Assembly: GCF_000015265.1 (NCBI RefSeq)
Contig: NC_008697.1
Location: 243,815-307,814, forward strand
DNA: 64,000 nucleotides
Direction: 5' to 3'
From: Nocardioides sp. JS614
GTDB lineage: Bacteria; Actinomycetota; Actinomycetes; Propionibacteriales; Nocardioidaceae
Made by a program: the position numbers and the translations under genes. The notes beneath the pieces were generated by a model that saw only the letters and a program-made list of their open reading frames with translations, ran no database searches and was not told where the DNA came from. Numbering within the stretch: position 1 is the stretch's first letter; every line of letters starts with the position of its first letter. This document shows positions 34,070 through 42,333 of the stretch, piece after piece.

Positions 34070-34935
34070 CCCACCACAGCGCCGCCCCACCACTGGCTCC
34101 CCCACCACTGGGTGCCCGCGCCTACCTCGGCGCCGTCGGCAACGAGATCCGCAAGGGGTTCCGCTTCGCCTGGTCCGAGCGGCTCCAGATCCTCATCGAG
34201 CTTCCGATGTTCGCCGCGTTCGTGCTGCTGCTGGGGCCGTTGCTCGGACAGGGCGATCGGCTCGTCGAGGGCTCGACCAGCTGGAGCCTCGACAGAGAGA
34301 CCACCTCGATCATGGTGGTGTGGTTCGTGCCGTTCATGTTCTTCTACATGCAGGTCGTCAAGATGTTCTGGCGGCTGCTCGCCGAGATCCAGGCAGGCAC
34401 CATCGAGCAGGTCTTCCTCTCGCCGCTGCCGAGCTGGCTGGTCGTGGCCGTCGGCCGGGTCGCCGCAGCGTTCCTGGAGACGGTCTTCGTCGCGGCCGCC
34501 ACCTACGGCATCGTCTCGGCGTTCGTGCCGCTACAGATCGATTGGAACGCCGCCGCCCTACTGCCGCTCGCGTTGGGTGTGCTGGCCGCGATCGGCGTCT
34601 CGCTGATGGTCGCCGGCGGCACCCTGGTCTGGAAGCGCATCCAGCTGGTCAACGACGCCATCTTGATCGTAGTGATGATCTTCAGCGCCAGTGCTCTACC
34701 GCTGATCGCCGTCCCCGGGTGGTGGGCCAACCTCAGTCACTTCCTGCCACTGACCGACGTGATCGGGAGCCTCTACCGCGCGCTCTTCACCGACCGGCCG
34801 GTCCTCGTCGCCTGGGGCATGGGCGGATTGGTTCCGATGCTGGCTGCCTCACTGGGCTACCTGGCCGCCGGGATCGTGGCGTTCAAGCTCGGAGAACGTG
34901 TCGCCAAGAGCCGCGGCACCCTCGGCCGCTACTGA
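34066..34935 (+). CDS. ABC-2 type permease, subunit 2
   Basis: A 289-aa membrane protein with six helices and the same coupling-loop pattern (EIQAGTIEQVFLSPLPSWLV). The N-terminal 30 residues are proline-rich, followed by the amphipathic GNEIRKGFRFAWSERLQIL also seen in subunit 1. Start ATG 34066 overlaps the preceding stop. Last gene of the exporter operon; 68 bp separate it from the convergent end of merB. Confidence 0.88.
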   Translation: MTHHSAAPPLAPPPLGARAYLGAVGNEIRKGFRFAWSERLQILIELPMFAAFVLLLGPLLGQGDRLVEGSTSWSLDRETTSIMVVWFVPFMFFYMQVVKMFWRLLAEIQAGTIEQVFLSPLPSWLVVAVGRVAAAFLETVFVAAATYGIVSAFVPLQIDWNAAALLPLALGVLAAIGVSLMVAGGTLVWKRIQLVNDAILIVVMIFSASALPLIAVPGWWANLSHFLPLTDVIGSLYRALFTDRPVLVAWGMGGLVPMLAASLGYLAAGIVAFKLGERVAKSRGTLGRY

Positions 34936-35003
34936 CTTTTCGCGAGCTGCCGACGACCGGTGCCGTGGACACGGAGGCCGGTCCCCGGCGCGAGGGGTAG
35001 AGG

Positions 35004-35702
35004 TCAGAGGATGGTTCGGCCGGCCTGCCCGGGATGGTGTTCGGCCGCCTCTCGCATCTCGGCCCATACCTGCTGGCCTTGTGCGGCGAGACCCGCCAGG
35101 GAGTAGGCCCGGCCGGCCGGGTCGTTGGCCTCGCCGCGCCACCGCTCCAGGTGGTCGCGGCCGCAGAACAGGTTCGCCTCCGGGCAGAAGTCCTCCTGCA
35201 CGTTCGCGCAGGGCCGCTCGGGCAGCCAACCCACTAGGGGACTGTCGGCTGGCGGCTTGCCCTGCGGCAGCGCGACCTCGAGGGCGGTGCCGCAGACCGG
35301 GCACTGGGTGATCGCGAGGGCGTCGACGCCGAGCGCCGCCGGGATGCCGATGGCGTCAAAGGCGCACCAGGTCCACAGATCGACGCCTGGGAGTCGCAAC
35401 CGATGCGCTGCGGGCACCACGCTCAATCCACCGGCGGCGACCACGTCTCGATCGACCACCGTCGCGGTGCCGACGGCGACCAGCTCGGTCAGCGCGGCGC
35501 GGACCGCCTCCACCGGGAGCCCGGTGTCCTCGGCGAGCGTCGCCTCCGGCGCCGGCCGGCCGCGGCGAAGGTGGGTGAACGCGGCCCGGCGTACCAGCGC
35601 AGCCTCCTCCGAGGATCGCGCCAAAAGATCGACGGTCGGGTCACAACACGCCGCCTGGCTGGTCTCGGGTGTTGTGGAGGGGGTGGCGGGCCGCCGGGTC
35701 AT
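35004..35702 (-). CDS. merB: Organomercurial lyase
   Basis: A 232-aa MerB. The catalytic region WTWCAFDAIGIPAALG contains the first essential cysteine and the aspartate (equivalents of C96 and D99), and VQEDFCPEANLFC has the second essential cysteine (C159 equivalent). The N-terminal winged-helix-like part (LRRGRPAPEATLAEDTGLPV) is normal for the family. It cleaves the carbon-mercury bond of organomercurials and hands Hg(II) to MerA. ATG 35702 overlaps the upstream stop (ATGA); it is the last gene of the operon starting at merA. Confidence 0.93.
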   Translation of the reverse strand: MTRRPATPSTTPETSQAACCDPTVDLLARSSEEAALVRRAAFTHLRRGRPAPEATLAEDTGLPVEAVRAALTELVAVGTATVVDRDVVAAGGLSVVPAAHRLRLPGVDLWTWCAFDAIGIPAALGVDALAITQCPVCGTALEVALPQGKPPADSPLVGWLPERPCANVQEDFCPEANLFCGRDHLERWRGEANDPAGRAYSLAGLAAQGQQVWAEMREAAEHHPGQAGRTIL

Positions 35703-36010
35703 GGGGTGAACCGTCCGACCCAGCGCAGCACGGGCCCGATGATGGGGAGCCGGTGCCACCCGTGGTCCACCACTTGGCGCCGGCCCGCCCGCATCACGTC
35801 ACGGAGTCGGCCGGTCAGCGACGGCCGCAGCTGGTCACGCCGCTCCCCTGCGCGCAGCGCCAGGTAGCTCGCGCACGCCAGGCAGAGGTCGACCTCGGGG
35901 TGGTCGTTCAGCTGGAGCAGCCGCGCGGGTGGGTTCGGCGTACCGCAGCACCAGCAACGCCGTTCGTCTTCGGTCTCCCCGACGGCCGCCGGGATGGATG
36001 TCGAGGTCAT
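35699..36010 (-). CDS. Small zinc-ribbon-like protein in the mer operon
   Basis: A 103-aa protein with RRCWCCGTPNPPARLLQ and VDLCLACASYLALRA: a Cys-x-x-Cys/Cys-x-x-Cys pair spaced like a zinc ribbon. The C-terminus is basic (RLRDVMRAGRRQVVDHGWHR). The start overlaps the membrane-protein stop, and its own stop overlaps merB. Not a standard Mer protein. A metal or mercury handling role is suggested by context and by the cysteines only. Confidence 0.7.
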   Translation of the reverse strand: MTSTSIPAAVGETEDERRCWCCGTPNPPARLLQLNDHPEVDLCLACASYLALRAGERRDQLRPSLTGRLRDVMRAGRRQVVDHGWHRLPIIGPVLRWVGRFTP

Positions 36011-36582
36011 CGCGGGCGCCTCGGTTGCGACTCCCAGGCGTCGATCGCCGAGAACGGCAGGCACACCAGGTAGTCGCTGCGGCGCAGGAGGAGGTTCGGC
36101 ACGGCGAGGACCTCGCAACCGCCGCGGCGCAGAACCGCGAGCAGCAGCAGGGTGGCACCGATCCAGGTCAGCACGGCAACGGGGAAGAACTGGGCGAGTG
36201 CGACCACGCCGGCGGTGACGAGCCACGCGGCCCCGTGGCCCAGACGCAGCGGCGGCGCGGACCGTCCCCGCAACACCACCAGCAGCGTGACCAACAGGGG
36301 GAACAGGACGAACCCGGCCAGGCTCCCCCAGGCGCGCGACTCGGCCAGCGGTAGGTCGAGCAGCGGATGCTGGTGGGGAACCGCCAGCCCCCAGGCGAGC
36401 GCGCCGGCACCGACAACCGCGCGAGTCCCCGTCCCCCACGGGCCGGTGTGAGGACCGGTGCCGCCGGAGTTCGTAGTCCCCGGAGCGCAGGCAGCCTCGG
36501 GCCGTGACTGTGCCGTGGCGCTGGCGGTCAGGCCGTCAGCGTTCCGGTCAGCACTGGCTGCTGGACGTCGTGTTGTAGCCAC
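36007..36582 (-). CDS. Membrane protein in the mer operon
   Basis: A 191-aa protein. The first 55 residues are hydrophilic and Ala/Thr-rich; four hydrophobic segments follow (around AVVGAGALAWGLAV, LAGFVLFPLLVTLLVVL, AAWLVTAGVVALAQFF, VLTWIGATLLLLAVL). GTG 36582 is chosen because AAGGAAGGGA lies 8 nt upstream. The C-terminal tail ends in a basic stretch. Similar membrane proteins occur next to merB in actinobacteria; substrate unknown. Confidence 0.65.
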   Translation of the reverse strand: MATTRRPAASADRNADGLTASATAQSRPEAACAPGTTNSGGTGPHTGPWGTGTRAVVGAGALAWGLAVPHQHPLLDLPLAESRAWGSLAGFVLFPLLVTLLVVLRGRSAPPLRLGHGAAWLVTAGVVALAQFFPVAVLTWIGATLLLLAVLRRGGCEVLAVPNLLLRRSDYLVCLPFSAIDAWESQPRRPR

Positions 36583-36652
36583 GGTTCTGTTCCCTTCCTT
36601 CTTGTCCTTGGTCCATTTCCCTTGAACGTAGGCCTTGCCCCCGGGGGGAGGG

Positions 36653-37096
36653 TCAAGGCCTAGGGTCACGCCCGCGCGGGTCGCCTGCCCAGGCTCGAGC
36701 CGCGTGACTGCGTAGCCGGTCCCGATTCGCCGCCACGAAGTCGTCGATGCGCCGCCGGACCTCTTCCAACTCGGCGATCTGCTGCTCGACGCGGGCCCGT
36801 GATCTCTCAAGCATCTGCGCAAGCCGCGGACCGATCGGTTCCCCCTCCCGGGCGAGATAGCCGGCACCGAACTCGCGGATCTCCGCCAGGGTGAGACCCA
36901 GCTGCCGAAGCTCGGTGATGGCGGCGACACACCACAGTGCCTCGGCGTCGTACAGGCGGTAGTTCGCGCCGGTGCGCCCGACCGAGTAGACCAGGCCGGC
37001 ATCGGTGTAGGCGCGCAGGTTCTTGGCAGGGACGCCCGTCCGCCGCGACAGCTCCCCGACGGTCATCAGACCCGACCGGGATGACGCCGCAGTCAT
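36653..37096 (-). CDS. MerR-family regulator inside the mer operon
   Basis: A 147-aa MerR protein: HTH MTVGELSRRTGVPAKNLRAY, recognition region YRLYDAEALWCVAAITELRQ, and a long dimerisation helix (RSRARVEQQIAELEEVRRRI). The C-terminal mercury-binding cysteines of classic MerR are absent. Start ATG 37096 overlaps the stop of the Cys-Cys membrane protein gene. Because it is the third cistron, its level rises with the operon, which would give feedback. Its ligand is not apparent. Confidence 0.85.
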   Translation of the reverse strand: MTAASSRSGLMTVGELSRRTGVPAKNLRAYTDAGLVYSVGRTGANYRLYDAEALWCVAAITELRQLGLTLAEIREFGAGYLAREGEPIGPRLAQMLERSRARVEQQIAELEEVRRRIDDFVAANRDRLRSHAARAWAGDPRGRDPRP

Positions 37097-37419
37097 CCCC
37101 GACCCCTCCGTGTGGGGTCAACCCGGGGCCGCGAGGCTCGACCCCGGACCACCCGGATCCACAAGACCGCGCCGACCAGCAGCAGCACAGCAGTGACCGC
37201 GATGACCCAGGACCCGGAGAGCAACCCTCCAAATGCGCCGAGCACCCCGCCCGCGACCAGCAGCGGGCCGAGGCAACACAGCGTCACCACCATCGCCACC
37301 CCGATCGCTGTCCAAGCATCGCCCGCACCCGCTTCATCGGGCCGACCGTCGAGTCGACGCCGCCGGAGTGCCCGCAGCAATACCCCGCACCGCGTCGTGA
37401 CCGAACGTGAGGTGGTCAT
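37093..37419 (-). CDS. Small two-helix membrane protein with Cys-Cys (MerT-like)
   Basis: A 108-aa protein: a basic N-terminus, then two hydrophobic helices, the first with VVTLCCLGPLLVAGGVLGAF. A cysteine pair at the start of a helix followed by GPLL is the signature of MerT-type mercuric ion carriers, though the protein has two helices rather than three. Start and stop both overlap neighbours (ATGA). It most likely imports Hg(II) for MerA. Confidence 0.75.
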   Translation of the reverse strand: MTTSRSVTTRCGVLLRALRRRRLDGRPDEAGAGDAWTAIGVAMVVTLCCLGPLLVAGGVLGAFGGLLSGSWVIAVTAVLLLVGAVLWIRVVRGRASRPRVDPTRRGRG

Positions 37420-38846
37420 GTGGCGCAGCAGGACAGCTTGGAGACGTCGGTGGTATAGGACTGGCAGGCGATCTTGATGCCTTCGGCCATGGTCAGATAC
37501 GGCGCCCAGGCGTGGGCGACCTGTTGCACCGTCATTCCACCCTCGAGGAGGTAGACGCCGGCGGCGGCGAGCTCGCCGGCGTCCTTGGCCACCGCGGTCA
37601 GGCCGAGGATCCGGCCGGTGTCGGCGTCGGCGACGACCTTGATGAAGCCGCGGGTGTCGCGGTTCACCAGCGCGCGGGGCACGTACTGCAGCGGGAGCAC
37701 CCGGCAGTCGCACCGGTAGCCGGCGGCGACCGCGTCGGCGTCGGTCATCCCGACCGACCCGACCGCAGGGCTGGTGAACGTCACCCGCGGCAGGCGGGCG
37801 TAGTCCACCGACCGCTCTGCTCCGCTGAAGGCGTTGTCGACCACGACAGCGCCGTGGCTGGCGGCGACGTAGACGAACTCGCGGTGCCCGGTGACGTCCC
37901 CGGCCGCCCAGATCCGCGGGTTCGAGGAGGCCAGCCGGTCGTCGACCACGATCTCCCCGAGGTCGCCGGTCTTCACCTCCACCGCGTCCAGGTTCAGACC
38001 CTCGGTGACCGGGCGGCGACCCAGCGCCACCAGCACCCGCTCGGCCCGGAACTCCTGCTCGCCGCCGGACACGGCCGCGGTGGCCACCACCTGACCGGTC
38101 GTCTCGTCGAGCGTGACGGAGGTGACTGCAGCCCGGCGCACGACCCGGATGCCCTCGTCGGCAAAGACCTGCTGCAACGTGCTCGACGCCTCCGGCTCCT
38201 CCCGGGATGCGAGCCGGGACCGCACCAGCATCGTGACCTGGGACCCCAGCCGGGCGAACAGCTGCGCCTGCTCCAACGCCACGTAGCCGCCGCCGAGCAC
38301 CAGCAGTGACTCCGGCACCTCGGTCAGCTCCATCGCGGTTGTCGAGGTCAGGTAGTCCACCGCATCGAGCCCGTCGATCGGCGGGACCCAAGGTCGGGAT
38401 CCGGTGGCGACCAGGTAGTGCTCCGCCTCGATCGTCTCGACCGTGCCGTCGGCCGCGGTCACCTGCAGCACCGGCGCGTCCGGCGTAGCATCGAAGCGCG
38501 CGTCCCCGGGCAGCACCGGCCAGCCGTAGGACTCAGCGAGGTCGACGTACCTCTCCGCCCGCAGCGTCTCCACCAGCGCCTGCTTGCCCCCGATCAGGGC
38601 GGGCATGTCCACCGGGCCCGCGGTGGCCGCGATCCCAGGGAACCGGCCGGCATCGGCAGCGACATGGCGAGCTTCGGCGGCCGCGATCAGCGCCTTGGAC
38701 GGCACGCAGCCGGTGTTCACGCATGTCCCGCCGATGGTGCCGCGTTCCACCATCACCACCGACTTCCCCAGTGTGGTGGCGTGGATCGCCGCGGCATAGG
38801 CCGCGCCACCCGAGCCGATCACCGCGAGGTCGGCCTTCCTCGGCAT
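37416..38846 (-). CDS. merA: Mercuric reductase
   Basis: A 476-aa flavoprotein disulfide oxidoreductase: FAD motif IGSGGAAYAAAIHA, redox-active GTCVNTGCVPSK (about residues 40-51), NAD(P) motif VLGGGYVALEQA, and AAGDVTG. The C-terminal vicinal cysteines (SKLSCCAT) that bind Hg(II) distinguish it from lipoamide dehydrogenase. There is no N-terminal HMA domain. ATG 38846 has GGAGG upstream; longer frames run into the promoter. It reduces Hg(II) to Hg(0) with NADPH in the cytosol. First gene of the six-gene operon ending in merB. Confidence 0.95.
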   Translation of the reverse strand: MPRKADLAVIGSGGAAYAAAIHATTLGKSVVMVERGTIGGTCVNTGCVPSKALIAAAEARHVAADAGRFPGIAATAGPVDMPALIGGKQALVETLRAERYVDLAESYGWPVLPGDARFDATPDAPVLQVTAADGTVETIEAEHYLVATGSRPWVPPIDGLDAVDYLTSTTAMELTEVPESLLVLGGGYVALEQAQLFARLGSQVTMLVRSRLASREEPEASSTLQQVFADEGIRVVRRAAVTSVTLDETTGQVVATAAVSGGEQEFRAERVLVALGRRPVTEGLNLDAVEVKTGDLGEIVVDDRLASSNPRIWAAGDVTGHREFVYVAASHGAVVVDNAFSGAERSVDYARLPRVTFTSPAVGSVGMTDADAVAAGYRCDCRVLPLQYVPRALVNRDTRGFIKVVADADTGRILGLTAVAKDAGELAAAGVYLLEGGMTVQQVAHAWAPYLTMAEGIKIACQSYTTDVSKLSCCAT

Positions 38847-38889
38847 CCGATACCTCCGCACTTGTTGGGCAAGACCCGTCGATGCAGCC

Positions 38890-38921
38890 ATACTGGACCT
38901 TCCAGTACAGGGGAAGGTCAA
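38890..38921 (-). promoter_or_regulatory. MerR-type promoter/operator of merA
   Basis: On the minus strand: -35 TTGACC (38921-38916), 20-bp spacer and -10 CAGTAT (38895-38890). The dyad ACCTTCC/GGAAGGT (38897-38903, 38912-38918) sits within the long spacer, the classic configuration activated by a MerR dimer. The merR gene at 38944 diverges. Confidence 0.85.
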
Positions 38922-38943
38922 GCCCGGACAGGGAGGCGCCGCC

Positions 38944-39333
38944 ATGCGGATCGGAGAACTGGCCCACGCCGCCGGCACCACCACCAAGACGCTGCGGTTC
39001 TACGAGGACCAGGGCCTCCTGCCAGCCGCGGAACGCACCCCGTCCGGCTACCGCGACTACACACCCGACGCGCTCGCACGGCTCGACTTCATCCACCGTG
39101 GCCAGGCCGCCGGCCTGACCCTCGCCCAGATCCGGCAGATCCTCGGCATCCGTGACAGCGGCACCCCGCCATGCGGGCACGTGCACGACCTCCTCGACGA
39201 ACGCCTCACCGACCTGGACGCCCAGATCGCCCAGCTCGTCGCGCTCCGCGCCAGCCTCGCCGAACTCCGGGACCAGGCCGCACATGCCGATCCCGACGCC
39301 TGCCCCGCCGACCAGGTCTGCCGCTACCTGTGA
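38944..39333 (+). CDS. MerR-family metal-responsive regulator (divergent from merA)
   Basis: A 129-aa MerR: HTH MRIGELAHAAGTTTKTLRFY, YRDYTPDALARLDFIHRGQA, the metal-domain cysteine in PPCGHVHDLLDERL, and two C-terminal cysteines (DACPADQVCRYL). Spacing of the cysteines resembles heavy-metal (Hg/Cd/Pb/Zn-type) MerR proteins. It diverges from merA across the 97-bp region with a typical operator, so it is the likely activator of the merA operon. Confidence 0.85.
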   Translation: MRIGELAHAAGTTTKTLRFYEDQGLLPAAERTPSGYRDYTPDALARLDFIHRGQAAGLTLAQIRQILGIRDSGTPPCGHVHDLLDERLTDLDAQIAQLVALRASLAELRDQAAHADPDACPADQVCRYL

Positions 39334-39463
39334 CCGACGGCAGTCCCGACCGCTCCAGGATGCCCCCGTGGGCGTGTCCTCGGCCTGCCCACCCCGGACC
39401 TACCTCAGCGCCCGCCCGTGGGTACGGGGGTCTCTCAGTCGGTGTCGATCTGTCCGTTGAGAA

Positions 39464-39495
39464 CATACAAGTCCGTACCTGGGCGCGGAATGCAA
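39464..39495 (-). promoter_or_regulatory. Leftward MerR-type promoter-like element
   Basis: On the minus strand TTGCAT (39495-39490), 20-bp spacer and TGTATG (39469-39464), with CTTGCATTCCG, AGGT and CGG in the same positions as the promoters at 40599 and 43499. It points away from the carrier gene at 39533 and toward the 3' end of merR. Confidence 0.5.
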
Positions 39496-39532
39496 GCGGG
39501 CTCGCGAGGAGCGCATTGGAAGGAACCATTTC

Positions 39533-40543
39533 GTGTCAGTAGTGGGTGCCCTGGAGCGGCACCAGATCTCCATCTACCTCGGCGGCCTGGCGGCTGGAGC
39601 TGCCGTCGGACTGGCGTGGCCCGAGAGCTCGCATCCGCTCGAGCTCGGCATCTACCCGGTACTCGGGACCCTGCTCTACGCGACGTTCCTGCAGGTGCCG
39701 TTCACCAAGTTGGCCGGCGCGTTCCGAGATACCCGGTTCCTCGCCTCAGCGCTGGTCTTGAACTTCGCGGTCGTGCCGCTGGTGGTCGGCGCGCTCACGG
39801 CCTTGGTGCCGCTGTCCCAGGCGGTGCTCCTCGGTGTCCTGCTGACCCTGCTGACGCCGTGCATCGACTACGTGATCGTGTTCTCCGGGCTCGCTGGCGG
39901 CGACAGTCAGCGCCTGGTCGCCGCCACGCCGCTGCTGATGCTGGCCCAGCTGCTGGCCCTGCCGGTCCTGCTGTGGCTGTTCGTAGGCCCTGAGCTGGCC
40001 GACATCGTCGAGGTCGGGCCGTTCCTAGAGGCGTTCGGGGTCCTGATCGTGCTCCCGCTCGCGTTGGCCTGGGCCACCGAAGCCCTCGCGGCACGCCACC
40101 GGACGGGTCAGGCGATCACCGGCGCGATGACCGCGGCGATGGTTCCCCTGATGGCCGCCACCTTGTTCGTCGTGGTCGGCAGTCAGGTCCCCAAGCTCGA
40201 GGGTCGGTTCGACGAGATCATCACCGTCGTCCCGATCTACGCCGCGTTCCTGTTGATCATGGCCTTCCTCGGGCTCGCCGCCGCGCGCACCGCTCGACTC
40301 GACACAGGACGCGCCCGGGCACTGATCTTCACCGGCGCCACCCGCAACTCGCTCGTGGTCCTCCCGCTCGCGCTGGCCCTCCCCGCGGGCTACGCCATCA
40401 CCCCGGCCATCGTGGTCACCCAGACCCTCGTCGAGCTCATCGGGATGCTCGTCTACATCCGACTCGTTCCGCGGCTGGTCCCGGTAACCTCGACACCGAA
40501 GACGGTCAACGACAGCCGGGATGGATTGGCTCCAGACGTTTGA
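39533..40543 (+). CDS. ACR3/bile-acid-symporter superfamily carrier
   Basis: A 336-aa membrane protein with about ten helices: GGLAAGAAVGLAW, VLGTLLYATFLQVPF, LLTLLTPCIDYVIVFSGLAG (the PC pair conserved in ACR3-type arsenite carriers), FTGATRNSLVVLPLALALP. GTG 39533 has GGAAGGA upstream. ACR3 proteins extrude arsenite; here no arsR/arsC is adjacent, so the substrate may be another oxyanion or metal. It lies between the mer region and the MerR cassette. Confidence 0.8.
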   Translation: MSVVGALERHQISIYLGGLAAGAAVGLAWPESSHPLELGIYPVLGTLLYATFLQVPFTKLAGAFRDTRFLASALVLNFAVVPLVVGALTALVPLSQAVLLGVLLTLLTPCIDYVIVFSGLAGGDSQRLVAATPLLMLAQLLALPVLLWLFVGPELADIVEVGPFLEAFGVLIVLPLALAWATEALAARHRTGQAITGAMTAAMVPLMAATLFVVVGSQVPKLEGRFDEIITVVPIYAAFLLIMAFLGLAAARTARLDTGRARALIFTGATRNSLVVLPLALALPAGYAITPAIVVTQTLVELIGMLVYIRLVPRLVPVTSTPKTVNDSRDGLAPDV

Positions 40544-40598
40544 CCGGACACACCGAGGGCCTCGGACGCGGCGCTGGAGAGTCCGGCGAGACTCGGGC

Positions 40599-40630
40599 TT
40601 GCATTCCGTACCTAGGTCCGGGTTTACAGT
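40599..40630 (+). promoter_or_regulatory. MerR-type promoter, cassette 1 (leaderless)
   Basis: -35 TTGCAT (40599-40604), 20-bp spacer containing the dyad around CCGTACCTAGGTCCGG, -10 TACAGT (40625-40630). The ATG at 40637 is 6 nt from the -10, so the transcript would start at or next to it and lack a leader. Identical over more than 35 bp to the promoter at 43499. Confidence 0.8.
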
Positions 40631-40636
40631 CGATGC

Positions 40637-40990
40637 ATGAGCGTGAACCTGATGGCCGAGGACGACTGGGTGCCCGGGGCCTGCACCCTTCCGACCGTCG
40701 AGCAGCCACTGCGACGCGCTGAGTTCGACGACCTGTTCGCCCGGGACGTCCTCAGCGTGACCCACGAGTCGCCGCAGCGGGTTCGGCTCGACCTGCGCGC
40801 GGACCCCGAGGCGGCCGCCCGTGCCGCGGGCCTGGCGGTGAAGGAGACGGGCTGCTGCTCGTTCTTCACCTTCGAGCTGGCCATGACCGGCGGGACAGTC
40901 GCCCTGGCGGTCTCCACGGCGCCGGCGCACGAGTCCGTGCTCGCGGCGCTCGCTGCCCGTGCCGAGTCCAGGATCGGGGCCAGTGGGTGA
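40637..40990 (+). CDS. Small Cys-Cys protein, first gene of MerR cassette 1
   Basis: A 117-aa soluble protein conserved beside MerR genes in actinobacteria: WVPGACTLPTVEQPLRRAEF, then KETGCCSFFTFELAMTGG with a cysteine pair, and a C-terminal helix HESVLAALAARAESR. It reads directly from the leaderless promoter. The stop overlaps the MerR GTG (GTGA). Role unknown; vicinal cysteines suggest metal or thiol binding. A second copy is at 43537. Confidence 0.75.
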   Translation: MSVNLMAEDDWVPGACTLPTVEQPLRRAEFDDLFARDVLSVTHESPQRVRLDLRADPEAAARAAGLAVKETGCCSFFTFELAMTGGTVALAVSTAPAHESVLAALAARAESRIGASG

Positions 40991-41427
40991 GTGCTGGGCT
41001 GCGCGCCGGGCAGGTCGCCGAGGCGGTCGGAGTGAACGTGGAGACGCTGCGCTACTACGAGCGCCGCGGCATCATCGCCGAGCCCGAACGAAGCCTCGGC
41101 GGGCACCGGCTCTACCCGGAGGCGACGGTGACCACGCTGCGGGTGATCAAGGCAGCCCAGAACCTGGGGTTCACCCTTGACGAGGTCGCCGAGCTGCTCG
41201 AGGCCGGCCGCCACCACCACGGTGCTAGTCAGGGCGGGCTCCAGTCACGCACCGAGGCCAAGCTCGCCGAGGTCGAGCAGAAGATCGCCGACCTGCAGGT
41301 GATTCGGGAGAGCCTGATCGCGGCCCGCGACGCCGGTTGTGACGACCTGGTCCAGTGCGCCGAGTCGGAGTGCTGCCCCATCCCCTTCGTCCAGATCGCC
41401 ACCCGACCCGAATCGAGCAACGCATGA
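40987..41427 (+). CDS. MerR-family metal-responsive regulator, cassette 1
   Basis: A 146-aa protein: HTH LRAGQVAEAVGVNVETLRYY, HRLYPEATVTTLRVIKAAQN, a long helix, then the metal-binding tail RDAGCDDLVQCAESECCPIP with four cysteines near those of mercury-type MerR. GTG 40987 overlaps the upstream stop. It likely acts on the promoter at 40599. Closely related to 43887. Confidence 0.88.
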   Translation: MSAGLRAGQVAEAVGVNVETLRYYERRGIIAEPERSLGGHRLYPEATVTTLRVIKAAQNLGFTLDEVAELLEAGRHHHGASQGGLQSRTEAKLAEVEQKIADLQVIRESLIAARDAGCDDLVQCAESECCPIPFVQIATRPESSNA

Positions 41428-41705
41428 GCCCCAAGGACCGCCACCTCTTCGGCGCCGGCGCCGCCGCCTGCGCGGTGTGCTGCGCGGCACCGCTGCTCAC
41501 CCTGCTGGGCATCGCCGGCGCAGCGGCGACGGTCGCCACCTTCGTCTTCGCAGGAGTCGTGTTCGGCCTGGTGGTCGCGGCCGGCGCGCTCCTGGCCGTG
41601 TGGACCCAGCGGCGCCAGCGGCAACCGGAGGACTGCACGCCCGACGCGGCCCCGGGTCCGGTCGACCTCGAGCTCACGGCAAGGCGTCCTGGTGCGGATG
41701 CCTGA
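41424..41705 (+). CDS. Two-helix Cys-Cys membrane protein, cassette 1 (mercury-carrier-like)
   Basis: A 93-aa protein: FGAGAAACAVCCAAPLLTLL followed by two hydrophobic helices and a polar tail. The CxxCC next to AAPLL resembles metal-carrying motifs of small Mer transporters. Start ATG overlaps the MerR stop (ATGA). It probably moves the inducing metal across the membrane. Paralogue at 44315. Confidence 0.75.
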   Translation: MSPKDRHLFGAGAAACAVCCAAPLLTLLGIAGAAATVATFVFAGVVFGLVVAAGALLAVWTQRRQRQPEDCTPDAAPGPVDLELTARRPGADA

Positions 41706-42324
41706 CCACGCAGCCCCGACGGTCTCTCGTTCTCATCGAAAGCACCCGGTGAGATCCCTGGCCTTGGGGCTGCTCCTGGTGCTCGGCCTGGCCGCGTGCG
41801 GCACCGACACCTCCGGCGCCGGCGCTCCCGATGACACGGGCCAGGCAACCGGCGCTGCCACGGGTGCGCCTTCCAGCCCGGCCGCAACGCGGAAACAGAC
41901 CGGCGCCGAACCACCGGTGGCCGAGGAGCTGAAGTTCACCGCACAGTCCGTCGACGGCGAGGCCTTCGACGGCGCCACTCTGGCGGGCAAGGACGCCGTG
42001 CTGTGGTTCTGGGCCCCCTGGTGCACCGAGTGCCGACGCGAGGCCCCGCACGTCGCCGCATCTCAGGCGGACAACCCCGGGGTGGTGTTCGTCGGTGTCG
42101 CCGGCCTGGGAGAGACGGCGGACATGCGTGACTTCGTCGACGACTACGACGTCGACGCGTTCTCACACCTCGCCGATCTCGACGGGTCCCTGTGGCAGCG
42201 CTTCGGCGTGGTCCAGCAGCCCGCCTACGCCTTCGTCGACGACACCGGCACCGTCGAGGTGGTCCGCGGCGAGCTCGGCGAGGACGGCCTGGCCGAGCAC
42301 GTCGCCACCCTGACCAGCAACTGA
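41698..42324 (+). CDS. TlpA-like thioredoxin-fold lipoprotein
   Basis: A 208-aa protein with a signal peptide and lipobox (LLLVLGLAACGTDTSG; lipidated cysteine), a Ala/Thr/Pro linker, and a thioredoxin fold with active site FWAPWCTECRREAPH and cis-proline near QPAYAFVD. ATG 41698 is preferred to GTG 41692. It overlaps the preceding gene by 8 nt. Paired with the CcdA-like gene downstream, it should reduce an extracytoplasmic thiol, for example of a mercury-binding protein. Confidence 0.87.
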   Translation: MPDHAAPTVSRSHRKHPVRSLALGLLLVLGLAACGTDTSGAGAPDDTGQATGAATGAPSSPAATRKQTGAEPPVAEELKFTAQSVDGEAFDGATLAGKDAVLWFWAPWCTECRREAPHVAASQADNPGVVFVGVAGLGETADMRDFVDDYDVDAFSHLADLDGSLWQRFGVVQQPAYAFVDDTGTVEVVRGELGEDGLAEHVATLTSN

Positions 42325-42333
42325 TCCCGACCT

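Noticed and set aside
32690..34108. 472-codon minus-strand frame opposite the ABC genes
   Set aside because: Gln/Arg/His-rich shadow, no family features, and it crosses three real overlapping genes.
39533..40543. Arsenic resistance operon
   Set aside because: Only the ACR3-like carrier is present; no arsR or arsC was found near it, so arsenic specificity is not claimed.
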